A DNA stretch of 64,000 nt from Hyalella azteca (GCF_000764305.2 NW_025935888.1:620001-684000); one strand, 5' to 3'. Counted from the first letter of the stretch, positions 12,131 through 25,172 are shown. The notes: a model not told the origin generated them from the sequence alone. Program-made: numbers and translations.

Positions 12131-12547
12131 TTATACAACTTACACGGGGTGCATTATCGATGATTTTATTTTGACGGCGGATTTTTCGGGAAGCACTTTT
12201 TGGCATTTTAGAATGAATTGTGCTGGGTTTCTAATTAGATCTGATATGGTACGTTTATGCTAGGGGAGAGGAAATCATTATTACCTAGATACTTCAAAAA
12301 CGTCTACAGATGTCAACCATAGAGAGAAATAGAGGAATTCAATCTATTATGCCCAGGTATGAAACGTGTTTGCGCGTATACATTATGCTGGGTATTAAGT
12401 TGTTTGTTTAAGTTTTTCACCTTTACCCTGGCCACGCGTATCGATAGTGATCGATAGCATCAGCATTATTGTCTCCAATGTTTTAGTCTTATAATGATGT
12501 GAGATGGTATCATTGACGAAGAACTCGTGGGCCTTAACAAGCCCAGT
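12131..12547. repeat. Tandem duplication, copy 2
   Basis: It restarts with TTATACAACTTACACGGGGT and follows copy 1 closely to AACAAGCCCAG, with scattered substitutions and lacking the doubled internal 26-mer. The divergence suggests an old event. Confidence 0.8.
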
Positions 12548-14297
12548 TGAACTTGTTATAAGGCATGCACTCCGCCGCATCCGCCGCATGCCTCGCAAAA
12601 CCTCGAACTTCATGATCGCGTCGCCTTGATGATCGTAATTACCTACGATAACATAATATTTATTCTGGGAGATTGTTTCCCTTGAATTGCGGCATTGTTA
12701 TAATATGCATTGTATTCTGGGGCATCATCGTTCACATCGTAGTCAGTTTTAAGGCTCTCCGCAGCTGTTGAAATCACAGCTTCAAAAGATATTAAACGCA
12801 ATGAACGAATTTACTGTCAATCAAGTGTTTGAAGTCTCCAACATTTACGTCGCTTTCACTTCTAATAATTGCTGTCTCTATTTTACAGGTAATTTATTTC
12901 GAAATACAAGTCCTTATTAATTGGTCACTTATAGACAATTGGCCATAGACGTTGCCTTATGCCTGTTTCCGACGGCAAGAATTAATACCGTGAAAATATT
13001 CATGAAAAACCATAAAAAATGAAAAATAAAGATGGTTTAAAAATAAATAGATGGTCAAAAATAAAGCTAAAACAGTGATGATGCTTACTTAAAAAACTGC
13101 ATCGATAGACGACAAAGAAAAATACTATAAATAACAATAATTAAAATAATACTCATATAATACAGAAAAATTGAACAACGCTATAGACGTCGCTAGAGGG
13201 CTTTTTGGAAAAAATAGAATGCCGAGTTGCGCAAGTTCATTACTGTGGCCTTACAAGCTTTCACATTCAACAATAAATGAGATTCGCTTAAAAGGTTTCC
13301 AATGTCCCTTTTGACGTCTCATCAAGTCTAGAATCTAAACAACTTTTTGTCTTTAAAGATATCTCTCCTTTAATTTGGAGTTCGCTCCCTAACATTCTCG
13401 TTGCGTTTTGCCTGAGCTCGTGATCATGAACTTTAAACTTTATCCATTAAACTCTTAATTGTCTTCGGTTTACTGGTAGTTGAGATATCAACGGTGTCTC
13501 TGCCTTCACAACTTCTGCATATGGAACCAGTATTATTAACTGCTTAGATTTTCATGTGGAAACCTCATAAATTAATATCACCCAGAGGTGAATTTCTGAG
13601 GGTTACTGTTTCATAATAAATTGTTACTGTATTAGTTTAGGTTAATACATAGAAAATCTAAAATTTTCTTGCAGAAACTCCCGAAAATTGTTCTGCTCAA
13701 GATGGCAATGAAAGCTGATAGTACATCTTGTATTTCTCTTATTTTTTAAACTAGTACCGTTTATGATGTTATTTTATTCATCGGAAGAAATTCACTGTTG
13801 AATTTTATTCTGGTTTCATTTTAAGAAACTATCTTTTTAAAGCATAAAGTTTTCATTGCCGGATATTAAGAAATCGTATCACTCATATTGGATAGCCACT
13901 GTAGCGCTCATTCAATCGCTCTATTGAAGGCGGCCTTCCCCCCATACCGGATACCCCGAGTGCGCCGCGACGTGTTTCCGTTTCCTTTGCAAACGATGCT
14001 CGGGAGCGCAACAAATGCGATTCTATTACAAACGGGTCACCGATGCGTGCGTAGGATACAAGACTGCTTTTGTTCGCGCAAATAACCGACGGATGGAATC
14101 TAATTGAACGCACGACGGTGGCAAAAATTGCAATTGTTGTTCGTGAAATAATTGAACTTTTGTACGCTTTTTTGTATTTTTAAGCTCAAACCGGCATGAT
14201 TTTATGGTTTTGCTTAAAAAAATCACTCGTAAAAATTGCTTTTACCGGTGAATGGCTCACTACTTGCACCGCCTGTACTCGCAATTGCTTACGGAGT
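12548..14297. other. Non-coding sequence, no gene identified
   Basis: Mostly AT-rich. A G+C-richer patch at 13900-14110 is open on both strands with no recognisable protein, so I do not call a gene there. Confidence 0.4.
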
Positions 14298-14425
14298 GTG
14301 TGGTCTATAGTGTATATTGTACAATGTACAGCATACAGTGTATAGTGTACAGTGTATAGTGTACAGTGTATAATACTTGTATATTGTACAATGTACAGTA
14401 TACAGTGTATAGCGTCCAGTACAGT
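14298..14425 (-). repeat. Minisatellite derived from the SINE 3' tail
   Basis: The stretch repeats words such as TGTATAGTGTACAG many times. It directly abuts the 3' end of the minus-strand SINE body, at the place where the related copy at 53.4 kb has a simple ATATTATATTATG tail. The minisatellite therefore probably arose by expansion of the SINE tail. Confidence 0.75.
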
Positions 14426-14570
14426 ATAGCGGTGTAAGCATTCATTAGGCCATAACACCGGTCGCCGCCCGGCCTCCTCGCCTATTTGACCAGAACTATC
14501 ACAGGAGCTGGGATCGACTCTCTGCTCAAATCTCGGTACTGAGAGCTGTTACCACCGTGCTACCCTCCCG
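14426..14570 (-). repeat. tRNA-derived SINE, family 1, minus-strand copy
   Basis: Read on the minus strand, it begins GGGAGGGTAGCACGGTGGTA, a tRNA-like 5' end with an A-box-like TAGCACGGTGG, followed by a B-box-like AGTCGATCCCA. The following body holds TCTGGTCAAATAGGCGAGGA, then GGCCGGGCGG, TATGGCCTAAT and ACCGCTAT. These blocks occur in the same order in the copy at 53420-53666. The second tRNA-like module of that copy is reduced here. It is a retroposed Pol III product, not a tRNA gene. Confidence 0.8.
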
Positions 14571-17150
14571 TAATGACGACCCTATAATGCAAGGCAGTCC
14601 GGACTTCGCACAAAATAAAAATTTACTATTGTTTTAAAATCAGAAATTGAAGCAATTCACTTAGAGGCATCAGAATCTTACCCTCGAAATAAACTGGAAA
14701 AAAGACACGTAACATTTTCATTACATAGTAACTATTGACCATTACAACCATACTATTAACCATAATATTTTCAGTAGCGACTTTTCGAATTTTTTGTCTC
14801 GATTTTTAGAAAGAACATCAAAAACTACATAAAACATGAAGCTTATTTTAAAATCAGGAGCAGATCAGATTTCAAACAAGTTACCTAAGGCTATTGTAGC
14901 AAGGGATCCAGCGCAAACAGCAAGATGGACAGTTTCATTGCTCTCTTAACTTGGCAGAAACAAAAATGCACCGGACGGCTGCGTTTAGTTGGTCGTAAAT
15001 AAACGTTAATGTTTTGTTTCTTCGAGACAAACTTGCTAGCTAAGTGTCTCTAACCTTGAGCTTTGTTATTCTTCTGACAGAATCTTGGCAGACTGCTGGA
15101 AAGTGCCAGTCGTTACTGCGTACGATAGCTTCGTCTTCCTTCTATATCGTATGACCTTGCTTTCTCATCCAACTGATTTCACGACGACAGTTGGGACGTT
15201 TCTTTAGGCGACTTCGTCATAAATCATTCATAGCGGGAGCTTAATCTCTAGATCCAGAATGTAAATGAAGTTGATATTTGTTGGAGTTCTTCTAGATCAC
15301 AAAACACTTTGTGTGCCAAGGCCATTGCGACCTTCATCTTTGGAGAAAAAAGTGAACTTGCGAGATGAATTCTGTGAAAACTTTCCTCATATATTAATGA
15401 GAAAAATGAATCGCTTGTGTTTTTGTTGCTGCAGTCTCCACTCTCGTTAATGACGTAATGATTCGGACAAAACTTGGAAGAATGAGTTTAAATTTAGCTG
15501 GGATAGAGTTAACAAAGCATTATTATGGCATTATCTTTCACTTTTTTATCATTGTTATCGTGAACCATTTTTCATACGCTCTTAATGATGTTTTTCAATA
15601 CTGGCTAAACATTTGAGTGACTGTATAACGTGTCTTGATATCTCAGCAATGTTTTCTTTCGCTTATTTCCAAATGCCTTTGTTTATAAGCTAACTTTTCA
15701 TAATCGCAACTATCGTTTCAATTTAATTATTAAAATAGATGCGCAGCACCAGGAATTTTTTTAATTTGATCGAGCATAAACAACATTTAATTAATAAGTG
15801 CAAGGTCCGACCAACAGCCACCAAGCACAAGCACAGATTTATCAAGAAGGCGAGTGCTGTAGATCTTCACTTCCGACCCGCCAACAACCAACTACGGTAG
15901 AGAGCAGCTTTATGGGACGTTACCATTAATCCTGCAGTACTAAACCCTTCTAATTAACCGACACTTGCGCAAAACTGCACTCAATCTCAGTGAAGAGGCT
16001 CAGCCTAAATTAAATACCGGGCTTAATTGTCAGCCTACCTGTCTATTTTGCCTGCAACAAGCATGTCGATCCTTACGGGCATTTGCACTCAGAAAAGAAA
16101 TGGGTCACATTGTCCAAATGGGTCATATATTGTCCTACACCCATTTAATTCTTTTAGTGCATGAAGGGATTCCTAAAGTCTTAGACTCCTGCTTCTTGAT
16201 ATTGTTTCCTCAAATGAACCGAGACAACGAGACGATCCGTGAAATTTTCCTGCAAAACGCGAGAAATTTTAGTCCCTGAATACAGTTATAAATCGGTTTA
16301 ATAATTGTGTCTCGGATAGTATGAAACTCTACGAGACGGATTGATAAAAAAGAGTCATAATATAACGATAAGAGTCAAATCGGAGAATGAAGTGATACGA
16401 GATGTTCCATTACAATTCGACACATTCTGAAACGCGGATGAAATGAGAGGCCGCCAATGCGTCTCGCGCGGCTGATGGCAGACTGGTTTAGTGGCAATTC
16501 CAGGCTCTGTCTTTATTATTGCACATTCCAACCACCCAAATTCTAATATTTAGATCACTTGAATTTGAATAAGATAATGATCATCAACCAATCATTTAAG
16601 CTCATCAATCTATAATTTGTGAACTACGGCCATTAATCCACTGTACGTACAACATGTATGTTCCGATATGTGACGTAAAACAAATGTAAATTTCAAATAA
16701 ATTATTGTAATCTCTTATCTTTGTCCGGGACATCTCGTCTCACTATCGTCCTGTATTTTTACGAAGAATTGAAAATTCTCTTGATTTTTATCACTATCTG
16801 GACAAAGCTTTTAGGATCGTCTCGTCTTGTCTCGAATAAGAAAAGTTACCGAGCGTAGATGCTTAGCCTTGTCTGGCTCGAATATTAAATGGGCTGAGTA
16901 TTTGCTTTTTATTTCGGTTTCTTGAACAGCAAAACTCTCACTAAGTTGATTCTGACTTCTCCTGATGAATAAGATGATTGTTTTTCGCCCTGTAATTTTT
17001 ATTTAGCTTATTGAAGACAACGATTTGAAAGATTGCCTTTTTTGTTGGAGCTCATGCAATCAACTTCCAATTTATTTCATGCATTGTTGGATATTTCCTA
17101 ATATTTTCTCTCACAATGCGATGACTATTTAAATTGAGCTGTAACTTCAA
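14571..17150. other. Non-coding sequence, no gene identified
   Basis: No open frame here shows a recognisable domain or good splice borders. The longest is a plus-strand frame at 15965-16279, whose translation matches nothing I know. Confidence 0.4.
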
Positions 17151-17162
17151 TTAAATATTTAA

Positions 17163-17450
17163 ATTGAGCTGTTCCAGTCTGACTAGTGAGGCTGAGCTGT
17201 TCCTTCCTAGTCTGACTAGTGAGACTGAGCTGTTCCTTCCGAGGCTGAGCTGTTCCTTCCTAGTCTGACTGGTGAGGCTGAGCTGTTCCTTCCTAGTCTG
17301 ACTAGTGAGACTGAGCTGTTCCTTCCGAGACTGACTAGTGAGGCTGAGCTGTTCCTTCCTAGTCTGTGCTGAGCTGTTCCTTCCTAGTCTAGTCTGACTA
17401 GTGAGGCTGAGCTCTTCCTTCCGAGTCTGACTAGTGACGTTGAGCTCTTC
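17163..17450. repeat. Minisatellite, 33-bp unit
   Basis: About eight or nine units run in tandem, built from GCTGAGCTGTTCCTTCCTAG and TCTGACTAGTGAG, with some units truncated or joined. The unit is a multiple of three, so a minus-strand frame stays open and reads a repeated RKEQLSLTSQT. That frame has no start context or family match and I treat it as a by-product of the repeat. Confidence 0.85.
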
Positions 17451-17489
17451 CTTTCGAAACCACATCGGCTTGCTCGACCCAGCGCAGAT

Positions 17490-17655
17490 GGGCTTACATT
17501 CCATAGCTTGGAGAGCGGTTTGAGGTTTCCATTCCATAACCTGGAGCGCGGTTTGCTGTTCCATGCCATAACCTGGAGGAAGCGCGGGGTGAGGGTTCAT
17601 TCCATTACCTGGAGGAAGCGTAGGGTGAGAGTTCCATTCCATAACCTGGAGCGCG
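17490..17655. repeat. Second minisatellite, unit about 27-42 bp
   Basis: Four to five units share CATTCCATAACCTGGAG followed by GCGCGG or GAAGCG and a GTGAG or TTTG spacer of variable length. It lies about 40 bp from the end of the 33-bp array but has an unrelated unit. Confidence 0.8.
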
Positions 17656-20600
17656 GCATGAAGGAGTTGCATCCTTTGGATGGCGTAGGCCAGGGAGCCT
17701 GGATAGGGCGAGTGGCTTGAAGGAAGGCCGCTTTAAAGGGGACCGCCCATCACACTACTACTCTGTCCCGCTGAGTGCGTCGTACAATTGCGGTCCTTTC
17801 CTGGAGTTTCGTGCGGTTTGATACCCTGCCCGTAAATGGTTGACAAATTTGTCGTCTCGTAGATCCTTTCTTCGTGAATATAACGCAAGTCTTGCATATT
17901 TTTGATTATGAACTATTTCACGACAGACATTGACTCTCAATGCGTAGACAGAAAAAGGTTAAATTATTCATATTGTACTCGAATCAAGTCCTACTTATGA
18001 AACGACCTTACAGCCTTTTCTGTATATCACAACATGATATGGTCAACTAAATTTTGAATACATCAAGTACCGAAGTGAAGAGCACAATAATGCATTGCAA
18101 ATGATAACAAATAATAAGTAATAAAATAATAATATTGCATTGCAAATAATAACAAAGCACAATAATGCATTGGAAACTAGGTTGTGATTTTGATGCGTCG
18201 CTAAAAAATATGAACCGCCTATACAACACACTCGTCTCATTAATTCTGGCTTTTCCGTAGTTAAATAAACCAGTTTTGTGCCGGTGAAGTGCATCAACTG
18301 TATTATTTGGGCTTTTTGCTGCAATGCAAAACTTTTTCGTATTTCAAGTGAAAATAATTCGGCTTCATCTGTCAGTAGTGAGAATAACTTCGGGCGGAAG
18401 TACACGGCATCGCTGAAAACACTTCGACGGAAAACACTGCCCTCACTTTAAACTTTGGCTTTGAAGAGTGTACATGGCAAAAATGTATAAGGTTATAGAA
18501 GACTATTAATACTTCACTCGTTTTGTATAAATTGTTGATAAAATGACTCACTTCTTCAAGTTTAGAATCCCGGCGTAGAGTCAGCGTGCGGGCTATGCGC
18601 AAAAGCTTGCTAATAACTCAATTTAATTTGTTCTTCTTCAGGCGCCTCAGCCGCGCTATATGTGCTCAGTTAAGAAGCACGATTTCGAACTCCGTAACTC
18701 CAACATCCACCTTAATGTACGTGCTAATTAATTCCACTTCTGCTTCGCCAATCCAGGGTTTTCAGAGCGCTGCAACAATGTCGTTATGAAAAAAGTAACA
18801 ATATGATACAGATTTGCTATCTAGTTAAATTTTTAACCGAGTCAATATTGACCGTTTATGATAAGTTTATTTCATGTCACGATGTTATTTTACTTCCATT
18901 GCAAATATTCTTATTTATTTCTTCTTTTATGAAGATTTATGAATGGCAGAAAATATATTTAAAATCGGGTAACGTTACTTAGGCGACGTGTTCTGTTTTA
19001 TTTGATTATTTTACAATCACTGTCTAACTTACTCTTGTCAGTTCGAATGATCATTTTGAAGTTTTCACTTACATACATTTGTGCCACATAAAAAGTTTTG
19101 TATTGAACATTATTATTATCATCTAAAATTTCGTACTACACTTGTAACAATGATCTTTTCCCTCTCATTGAACAATATTAATGCTGAAATATTGAAAATA
19201 CGTGAGCTACATTACCGGCATATATGCTACTTCATGCCTCTTTCCAGTTAAACCATAATGATGAATTTTTGTCACATTTTTTCGCCAATGTGCGAGTGCA
19301 TCTCAAAGCTGGCGATTCTTCACTAGAACTGAGCACTTCTCTCTCCAAGAAGTGGGATTATGCTTTCTGAGAAACATAGGCCATCAATTTAGCCTGCAAA
19401 TATACAACAGTGATCGCTCCTACAGTGTTTGCCTGCTCTCTCTCTCTAAATATCTCAACTCTCATCGGGACTATTTTGCTACCTTCGGGTGATTGCTCGC
19501 CATCTTCGTTTGACTCTTGAACTGTGCTACCTAGTTCTAACGAGCTTTAGACAAGTCCCTAATTATTTAAAATTAACCCTAATGTAAATGTACTTTCTCT
19601 GACATGGATCTAGCATTGATAAACCTATCGGATGTTTTGAACAATCTATCTAGCGTGAATCATATTTCTGTATTTTAAATACGCACAATTATAAATATTT
19701 TTGAAGACCGATTGATTACTCAAATTGTTCAATTCTAAGACTTTCTTCTTTACGGAGGTAAGAAAACAGGGCGAAAATTGCTCGTTCGCCCAAACAAAAA
19801 CGCGAGTCACCAGAAAGTTTCCTTGTCTGTGTCGCCAATTGAAGCTCACGCAGCTCATGTTTGCACAAAAGTTTGACGCCGAGCGAAATGACTGCCGTCC
19901 TTTTTATTTGGCTTCTGCATTGGAGGGAAGGCCTTTATTGTTGTTGTCTGCTCTTTTGTTGTTACCGATCAATAAGCTGACCCTGCTGTACAATACTCGT
20001 GTTGTGCGCAAATATACGTGCCACTAAATCCTTAATCCAGTCACATTTCCAATGGTAACCTCTATAGTGCACATGGTACCAGATATCTAACGTTGAAATA
20101 TCGTTCGATAAACGTTGTTTCAACGATATCAACTTGTAATCAACATATTGTTTCGACGGCATTTCTCTGTAGGGTTAGGAGTCCTACATCTTCCTGCTAT
20201 ACGTTCGTCTTATTTGTTGACACTTTGTCTGGCCAGAGCGCCTGTCAAATGACCTGTCGTTCTTTGCTTACTGCTAATTGAGTTGCTTGTTGCACTCTTT
20301 ACTTGAGTACGCGTGCCTTTTGTGCTCTTTTTGACTAACTTGAGACGAAGTTTGTTCACACAAAGAGAAAACTTTAGCTAACTGAAACTTCTATATAAAA
20401 AATCATTGTTGCTGCTACTCAGATGCAGTGAAATATTTTTTTTTTTCATTCCATTACTTGCGAATTTCCCTATGTATGGGATTCTAAATGATAATATACA
20501 TACAAATAAAATTATCAGTCCTTCTGCGGAAGCAGACTTTATATTTGTAAGCCTCGAATTTTGTGCGGATCGACCTTCAAGAAAATAACAAGAAGGATAA

Positions 20601-22249
20601 CATCCCATTATGTTAGCATTGCATTCCTCTCCAGAACCTGTCACAGTGCAGTTGTAGGGGACTTTCAACTCCCGCTAAAACTCAACTTATTAGCCGCGCG
20701 CAGGAAAAAGGAAGAGGAGGCAAGTTGGGAGCTGCAGAGGAAGTTTAAGTTGCTTCGTTAGGCTTGTGTTGCGCCTTAATTACCTGCTTGATGCTTCAGT
20801 AAACAAGAGCTGACCCGCTGCGCCTAATAATAGGGCAAAGACTTGTGAACTTAAGACTCCTGTCCCACTGGACGGGGTTGTCCTGTGAAAGACGTCCGAA
20901 CTGCATTCGAGCAAATACTTAGTTAACTTGATTTTTATATATTCGCAAATCCTATGTATTCTCGTCCGTTATTGAAATGTTTCGTCCACAGTTAGTATGA
21001 AAAAACAAGATTTATTTCTATTTGCGGGCTTGATTTTTGTACATATACCTCATGGTATATGCACATGAGCCAATGATCACTCTAAGCTTCTGAATGTTCT
21101 TTGCAGACAAAAAAAAAATCTGCTATCGTTTGATTTTTATTTGCACGCAACATCGACCTTATTAAGCCATCAATTGCCTATTGTACCCTTGCTTCACCAC
21201 ACACCACGTGCCTCATACGCTTTTTAGGGTTATTCTTCATAAAGTGTTTTTTCTTTGTAAAATGCTTATCCCCTTCCCAGCGTTTCTGCAAGCCAAGTCT
21301 AGGAATCTTCGGCCGTACGGTTTTTGCTCCAGCACGTTGCTCTTATGGGTAATTAAACGTGCGGCTCCCGCAGTTGAGACTCGCTACCCAGTGAAAATTT
21401 ACAGACACTTCAGCTTCTGATTCGGATTGCCAGAAGCTGGGGCGACTCTAAATTTTGTTAGGGTATACCTGCCCAAGCTCATAACGCTCATGGCACGTTG
21501 ACCTCTCTTCGGCAGTCAATGAGAACGAGCCCCGTTTACCTCGCCGCCAAATCTGCCGTCTCATTTTTGCGTGCCAGTCCAGTCCCGTGGTTCCCTGAAC
21601 TTACAAAAATGTAACGAATAGTCTACGTGTGACAGATAGCGGTTGTTCAATTCCGACTGTTGAGTCGGAATTCATTCATTCGTATAATGCTGTTACAGCT
21701 TCTGCTGAGCTTCACTCGTCTTTCAACTGAGTGGTCGTGGCGAATGACCACAAAATTCATGTATATCTTTGCTTTCGTGCGGGGAATAATTATAGTTAGT
21801 GAATAGTTGTGAATATTGAAATCATTATAGTGTGACCTCGAATTTTAGTTCAGATTACAATGTTCAAAAATTTTAATTGTGTGGCGAATTATTTGTATAC
21901 TCTGAGATATCTTGTCGCAAGAATAAAATTTTTTATACATTTACGAGTGTGGCTTTCTCATACCGCCTTGAAGCGTGCAACACAGGAGCCAAAATTGCTT
22001 TCCTTATCTTAAAATTTATTACATGAATATGCAGGTCCATGAAGCCCTTCAACCGCGTGTTTAGATATATGTACGATACTTAATACGCATTAGTATCACA
22101 GCATCTTCTCAAACAGCTGCGTCATTTTTTATTCTACCGGCGATTCAGAATTTATATTATTTTATATTCTAGATTTTTATATATGCGCCAGGCTCAGGTA
22201 GTTTCTTTTAATTGGCTGTAGATTGGCGCTGTGCACAGATTTATTGCAG
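17656..22249. other. Non-coding sequence, no gene identified
   Basis: AT-rich sequence with short low-complexity runs, for example repeated GCATTGCAAATAATAACAAA words at about 18090-18170. Several open frames of 60-120 codons lack domains, and many overlap on opposite strands. Confidence 0.4.
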
Positions 22250-22384
22250 ATCGGGACGGTCAACTGCTGGGATCAGAGAATAAAGCCTCGAGTGCCTTTG
22301 TTTTACTGCACTAGTTGCAATGGATACATTCCTCTGCGCGACATATCGGCGCCCCCGCCGCCAGGGGAATACGCTTTAATTGAG
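22250..22384 (+). CDS. Orphan internal coding exon, unknown protein
   Basis: An acceptor TTTATTGCAG precedes 22250 and GAG|GTAATG follows 22384. The 135 nt between them are exactly 45 codons in one open frame. The translation has natural composition, with four cysteines and a proline run: NCWDQRIKPRVPLFYCTSC near the start and SAPPPPGEYALIE at the end. The frame stays open upstream to about 22200, so the true acceptor could be an earlier AG. I do not recognise the family. The cysteine spacing (CW then CTSC) suggests a disulphide-rich extracellular or zinc-binding module. No second exon of the same gene was identified nearby. Confidence 0.45.
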
Positions 22385-22820
22385 GTAATGTGATTCGTAT
22401 CATTTTGATTCATTTTCAAGGGTCTGCAACGGTATCATTTGGCGTGAAAATTTTTAGATATTTTACTTTTGTGTTTAAACAAATTTAATTAGAGTCAAAG
22501 TCAAGCAAAATAAAATTATAGTGGAGTTTAAATTTAATTTAATTTAGTTCTATTACTAAAGTTTCGGATTCCTTCACTTTTATTTGACTCGAACTACAAT
22601 TCATATAATGTCTAATTTGCCGGGTGGCCGGGTTTTTATAAATAGCAAGATAAGAGCGTACGTCCAATATAACATGCATGCGAGTTTCATATTTTTAAAG
22701 TTATTCGCTTATAAAAAATGTAATCTTTTGTGCTCCGTCAATAGGATAGAAAAGTTGATCCCAACTTAAATGAACGTTAGCACACAAAATATCCAAGCCA
22801 ATAATATCCAAGCCATGTAA

Positions 22821-22898
22821 ACGAGGAATGAGACATACGGAAAATTACGAGGAATGAGGCATACGGAAAATTACGAGGAATGAGACATACGGAAAATT
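22821..22898. repeat. Tandem repeat, 26-bp unit, three copies
   Basis: Three consecutive units start ACGAGGAATGAGACATACGG and end AAAATT. The middle copy differs by one base (GAGGCATACGG). Confidence 0.9.
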
Positions 22899-23811
22899 TT
22901 GCTTCAACTCAACTAAAATTATGGAAGTAAACTCTAAACGAGTGTGAGATGCCATTTGCTGCCAGCGTTGCTGCTGAGTCAGCGCCGCCTGACACGCGCT
23001 TGAGAGCTAATGCTTTGTCAGGATTGTTATAATTTTTTACGTTATTAAGGATTTAAGACGTGAAACTTAAAACCTCTGCTCTAACCTTACCAGGAAAAGA
23101 TTTAATTCGATATATAACTCATATGACGTATAACTCATATGATATATAACTCATATTTGGCAATATACGATAGTTAGCCCATTGATGCTCTTTCTTTTAG
23201 ATAATTGAAAACTCATCACTGAGTTTACATCCTTACGGAAGCATTGTGTCAAATTAATGAGCATTAGAGTAAAATATTTAATATCATCATACTCGTCATA
23301 ATAATTTCAGAATTTCTGTGGTAAAATTGTGAATGGGATGTTTTTATTTATCCCTTTGGAGTATACAGAGTATTCTACAAGTTTCCATTAACAATGATTT
23401 TCTTCGCGGCGATACCAATTGTTTGTTACGTTCTGATTCAGCTTTCTCTGAATTACTGCTAGTTACGGTTAAATCTATTATTTGATGATGCTCCTGTGGT
23501 AAATTTAACTATTTGCATAATGATCCCAATCTGAACAATATGCCGCGCATTGTTAAGTAAAATTTCACTTAACGTAACGGAGCCTAAACTTGAATTAAAG
23601 CTTGAAATCTAAAATTAAATTTTTTGCTTTACGGGCGCGATTGCTAAATTCACTTATTGGTTATGGCATCAGGAAATTCGGCAACTTCAATTTCCCTGCA
23701 AGAGTGACAATTATATAACGATTAACGACTTGTCAATGACACGTGAGTCTTCGCTGTTTGTTAGTTGCCGGCCGTCGAAAAACGACCGAAAATCGAAATT
23801 TTGAAAAACTT
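22899..23811. other. Non-coding sequence with short repeats
   Basis: A TATATAACTCATATG word occurs in three near-copies at about 23110-23160. A dispersed repeat lies at 23487-23543. No coding frame is supported. Confidence 0.45.
23487..23543 (+). repeat. Dispersed repeat, copy 2
   Basis: Same-orientation partner of 10681-10739: GATGCTCCTGTGGTAA at the start and CTGAACAATATGC at the end, with a few differences between. Confidence 0.7.
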
Positions 23812-24073
23812 TGTGTTCAGATTTTAATAGCTTTATCTTCTGTGTACGGTTCAGAAACAACTACATGATTTTATGCATCTAGAACCAAGTAAATAGATGT
23901 ACGGCTAAACTAATTGAAGGCTGACATCGAGTTTCATCGTGCTTGTGTTCACATTTCAATAGCTTTATCTTCTGTGTGCTGTTCAGAAACAACTACACGA
24001 TTTTATTCACATTGCATCAAGTAAATAGATGTACGGCTAAACTAATTCAACGCTGACCAGAGTATCATCGTGC
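23812..24073. repeat. Tandem duplication, two copies of about 131 bp
   Basis: Copy 1 begins near 23812 and copy 2 near 23943. Both contain TAGCTTTATCTTCTGTGTRC, CAGAAACAACTACAYGATTT and AAATAGATGTACGGCTAAAC, with scattered differences elsewhere. No coding frame crosses them. Confidence 0.85.
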
Positions 24074-25172
24074 TACAAGCGTCGCTCGGTGGCGATCGCG
24101 TCAGCGGAATGAGTGACTTCAGCGCTCGACCTCTGACATCTGACGGACGCTGTTAAGGGGGACGGCGCCTTGCCCTGCTGCGCGGCTGTGCTCCTGCTCC
24201 ACGCGTCCCTTGTTGGCTATAATGAGCTTAGAGTAAATCAAATATAATTGTGCATTAAACATAATGTATTATTCTATTATGATCATTTTAGTGAAACATT
24301 TGTGTGCTTGGGTTGGGTGCTGTATCACACGATGCAAACAATAGCAACTTTGCGACAATTTATGCGTGTGACAGTTCCTCTTTATTTATTGTTTACTGTT
24401 GTTCAAATGACACGTCGAATAGAATGTTATGCAAAATAATGCCAGTAAAATTCAGAGTTGGCTCAGAAAATTCTTGCAATTCATTTTCGTTAAAGGATAA
24501 ATCCAACGCATTCTCGTAGGTATCGCGTGACCATTCATATCGCTGATCAAACTATACTTGTAAAGTCAATATTTTTAAAGATATTAGGCACGCTCAAGAT
24601 AATGGTCTAAGTTTTCATCTGAATATAACTGCTGCTAACGATTTCAAGGCTTCCAAAAATTATCCGATTCCGCTGCATCAACGTTTGGAGATGAGTTACA
24701 AATTTAGCAGAACAACCATTCGTCCTCACGTTAGCCTCTGCAATTAACTGGCGTTGCAGAAATTTAATATGCCTTGAAACAATTACATTTTGTTAAGTTT
24801 CTATCAAAAGAATAGTGTTACGTTCCAACTTGGATAAAACAATTACTTTTGATCCTTTTTTCATTCCAAATCCGATATTTTATGAAGCTAAGGTAATTGT
24901 GTTCTAATGTGTTTTTTTGAAATTTACAGCCTACCAGCGCAGAAACAAGAAACTATATGCAGTGTCTTTTCAGAGATACCCCCGTCACGAGTGAAATGAA
25001 CAATGGTGACTCCATACAGATGAGATTAGGCCGTGTGCTTGCTTGGGCTCTCAGCTAGCGATCAGAGTTTTTGTAACTGCAGGATCTTGTCTACTCTCAG
25101 TTTCGACTCACTCTGTGTTCCGTGAATGAGAAACTATCACAGGAATAACTCGACAACAGCCAGAGCGTCTAA
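24074..25172. other. Upstream region of the membrane-protein gene
   Basis: It includes a G+C-rich patch at 24060-24210 and no supported coding frame. Part of the region from about 25000 is probably 5' untranslated sequence or promoter of the gene that starts at 25319. No clear TATA box was identified. Confidence 0.35.

Noticed and set aside
14186..14458. 90-codon minus-strand frame
   Set aside because: Runs through the SINE-tail minisatellite; repetitive low-complexity peptide.
17151..17672. 173-codon minus-strand frame with repeated RKEQLSLTSQT
   Set aside because: It is the translation of a 33-bp minisatellite whose unit is a multiple of three.
22821..22898. Possible CRISPR-like array
   Set aside because: Repeats are directly adjacent with no unique spacers, so it is a simple tandem repeat in a eukaryotic genome.
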